Assembly: GCA_022496805.1 (NCBI GenBank)
Contig: CM040085.1
Coordinates: forward strand, 18,939,811 to 19,003,810
From: Pohlia nutans
Lineage: Eukaryota; Streptophyta; Bryopsida; Bryales; Mniaceae
DNA: 64,000 nt
Reading direction: 5' to 3'
The notes beneath the pieces were generated by a model. That model ran no database searches. It was not told where the DNA came from and saw nothing but the letters and a program-made list of their open reading frames with translations. This document shows, one piece after another, positions 62,997-64,000 of the stretch (the stretch's first letter is position 1; each line of letters opens with the position of its first letter). The translations under genes were made by a program, and so were the position numbers.

Positions 62997-64000
62997 TCAT
63001 TCGTGATTTTGTCCTGGTATTATCGCAACGACTCTCTTTGAGAGAGAATAAATGGATATTTCTAAGCCAAATACATCCCAGGCCGTGAAGGTCAAAACTG
63101 TATGACATTAGACCATCAATGGATCCCTTGCATACGTTTTCTCAGCTTGCACAAACCTTTCCTAAAACATAGAACTGCTCTTCGAGTTCCACTACTGTAC
63201 TACTCGTAATGTACAAACTAACCTGATTGATGAGGAATCTCTGAGTTGAAACAATGGGCGAGCGTCAAAATCGGTATCTGAAGGAGATCGGTAGCCTCAA
63301 CATCCCCAAGTAGTTCCTGGGTTCTCGTGGAACAACCAACTTCCTTTGTAGAGCAGGAGTATCCAATGAAGTTTCTTAAATGCCTACTCTCAGCCTCTGT
63401 TAAAGACCAAATTATGGAAGGCATAGCGAGTTGCTGATCAGACCATAATTCCTTGAAGCTGACCTCGGTTCTCTGTGAATACTCTTCCTCCGAGCCAGCA
63501 GCATTGCTCACACCAGCTACATGTTCCGGAAAACGCTTGGTAAGCAATAACCTCCGATTGAACTCACCGAAGGCCGCCTTAGCACCTTTTGTGAGTCCAA
63601 TACCCTTCAGTAGCACCATGTAGAGCTCCTGAGACAGAATGATGGCTTTCACAACAAAACCAACACCTTCCACAGCTCCCTTGAATTCGAGTATGCCGTC
63701 CCGTAGGACACTAATCACTCCCACAGGCAGGCTCCCAAGCGGCTCCAGCACCCGGAGCGCACTCTTGGTGAACTTGAAACCTTTCATGGCTACACCCCAG
63801 GATAGCAGTTCAACCTTGTCCAACATACCCAGGGTTTTGCCAACCTCCTTCGTGATGCTGACAACATTAGCAGCTCCTTCCGAGGCTTTCAAGCCTTTCA
63901 CAATCGTCTTGAAACGCTGCCCAAGTAGGTTCTGTTCAGCCTTGATTGCCATTTCCGCACCCGCTCCAATCGCCCCAGTCTCCCTATTCTTGCACAGCTT
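62997..64000 (-). CDS. Unrecognised helical protein, 3' part of a gene running off the window
   Basis: The minus-strand exon from the window edge to 63223 is open for 259 codons and joins in phase 1, through GTTAGT and ACAG, to a last exon 63097..62997 ending in TGA. The frame is open to the very edge, so the ATG at 63952 may not be the start and the 5' end is outside. The visible protein is mostly Ala, Gly, Lys, Leu and Val-rich helix (GKTLGMLDKVELLSW, EFKGAVEGVGFVVKAIILSQ), then an acidic segment (GSEEEYSQRTEVSFKELW) and a Cys-containing tail. There is no signal peptide in the visible part and no motif I can name. The helical N-terminal half could be a bundle or membrane-associated domain; that is a guess. 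Upstream and downstream context give no hint. Confidence 0.65.

Overview
Nuclear DNA of a green-lineage (streptophyte) eukaryote: AT-rich, with genes split into many short exons, long introns and dense miniature transposons. Three things point to plants in the broad sense. There is a conserved plant-type plastid membrane protein on the minus strand at 882..3771. There is a TTTAGGG-type interstitial telomere repeat at 17064..17091. There are Stowaway-like miniature elements with CTCCCTCTGTCC ends. The ABC transporter does not look like a typical flowering-plant PDR protein, so a streptophyte alga or another non-seed plant is my best guess; the sequence alone does not settle the species.

Left third. 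A five-exon minus-strand gene (882..3771) is divergent, across about 1.3 kb, from a 30-exon plus-strand gene for a full-size PDR-type ABCG transporter (5093..22173). I reconstructed the transporter exon by exon. It has two ABC cassettes, two six-helix-type membrane domains, an N-terminal extension, a PDZ-like domain between cassette 1 and membrane domain 1, and a cysteine-rich loop near the C terminus. It also carries five differences from an intact gene: an in-frame TAA, two splice donors that are not GT, and two small frameshifts. It is therefore a young pseudogene, a gene with unusual splicing, or sequence with assembly errors. Its introns hold at least nine transposon-derived repeats plus the telomere repeat.

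Middle (22174..48700). I found no convincing gene. It is a field of non-autonomous DNA transposons. They include TTAA-flanked (piggyBac-like) elements, CACTA-like elements with 3-bp target duplications, a family with GGGTCC ends and 4-bp target duplications, PIF/Harbinger-like elements, and a pair of about 1.3-1.5 kb CACTA-like elements in opposite orientation that carry a tRNA-like module. There are also long AT microsatellites.

Right part. A two-exon F-box/LRR-type gene lies at 48756..50510 and may extend to about 50740. It is followed by a diverged segmental duplication (51455..52960 and 55795..57150) whose copies differ by transposon insertions, then more miniature elements. The 3' end of an unrecognised helical-protein gene on the minus strand (62997..64000) runs off the window.

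The three genes show no sign of working together; the transporter and the plastid protein are simply divergent neighbours. All exon boundaries were deduced by reading frame and splice-site inspection, without alignment tools or transcripts.
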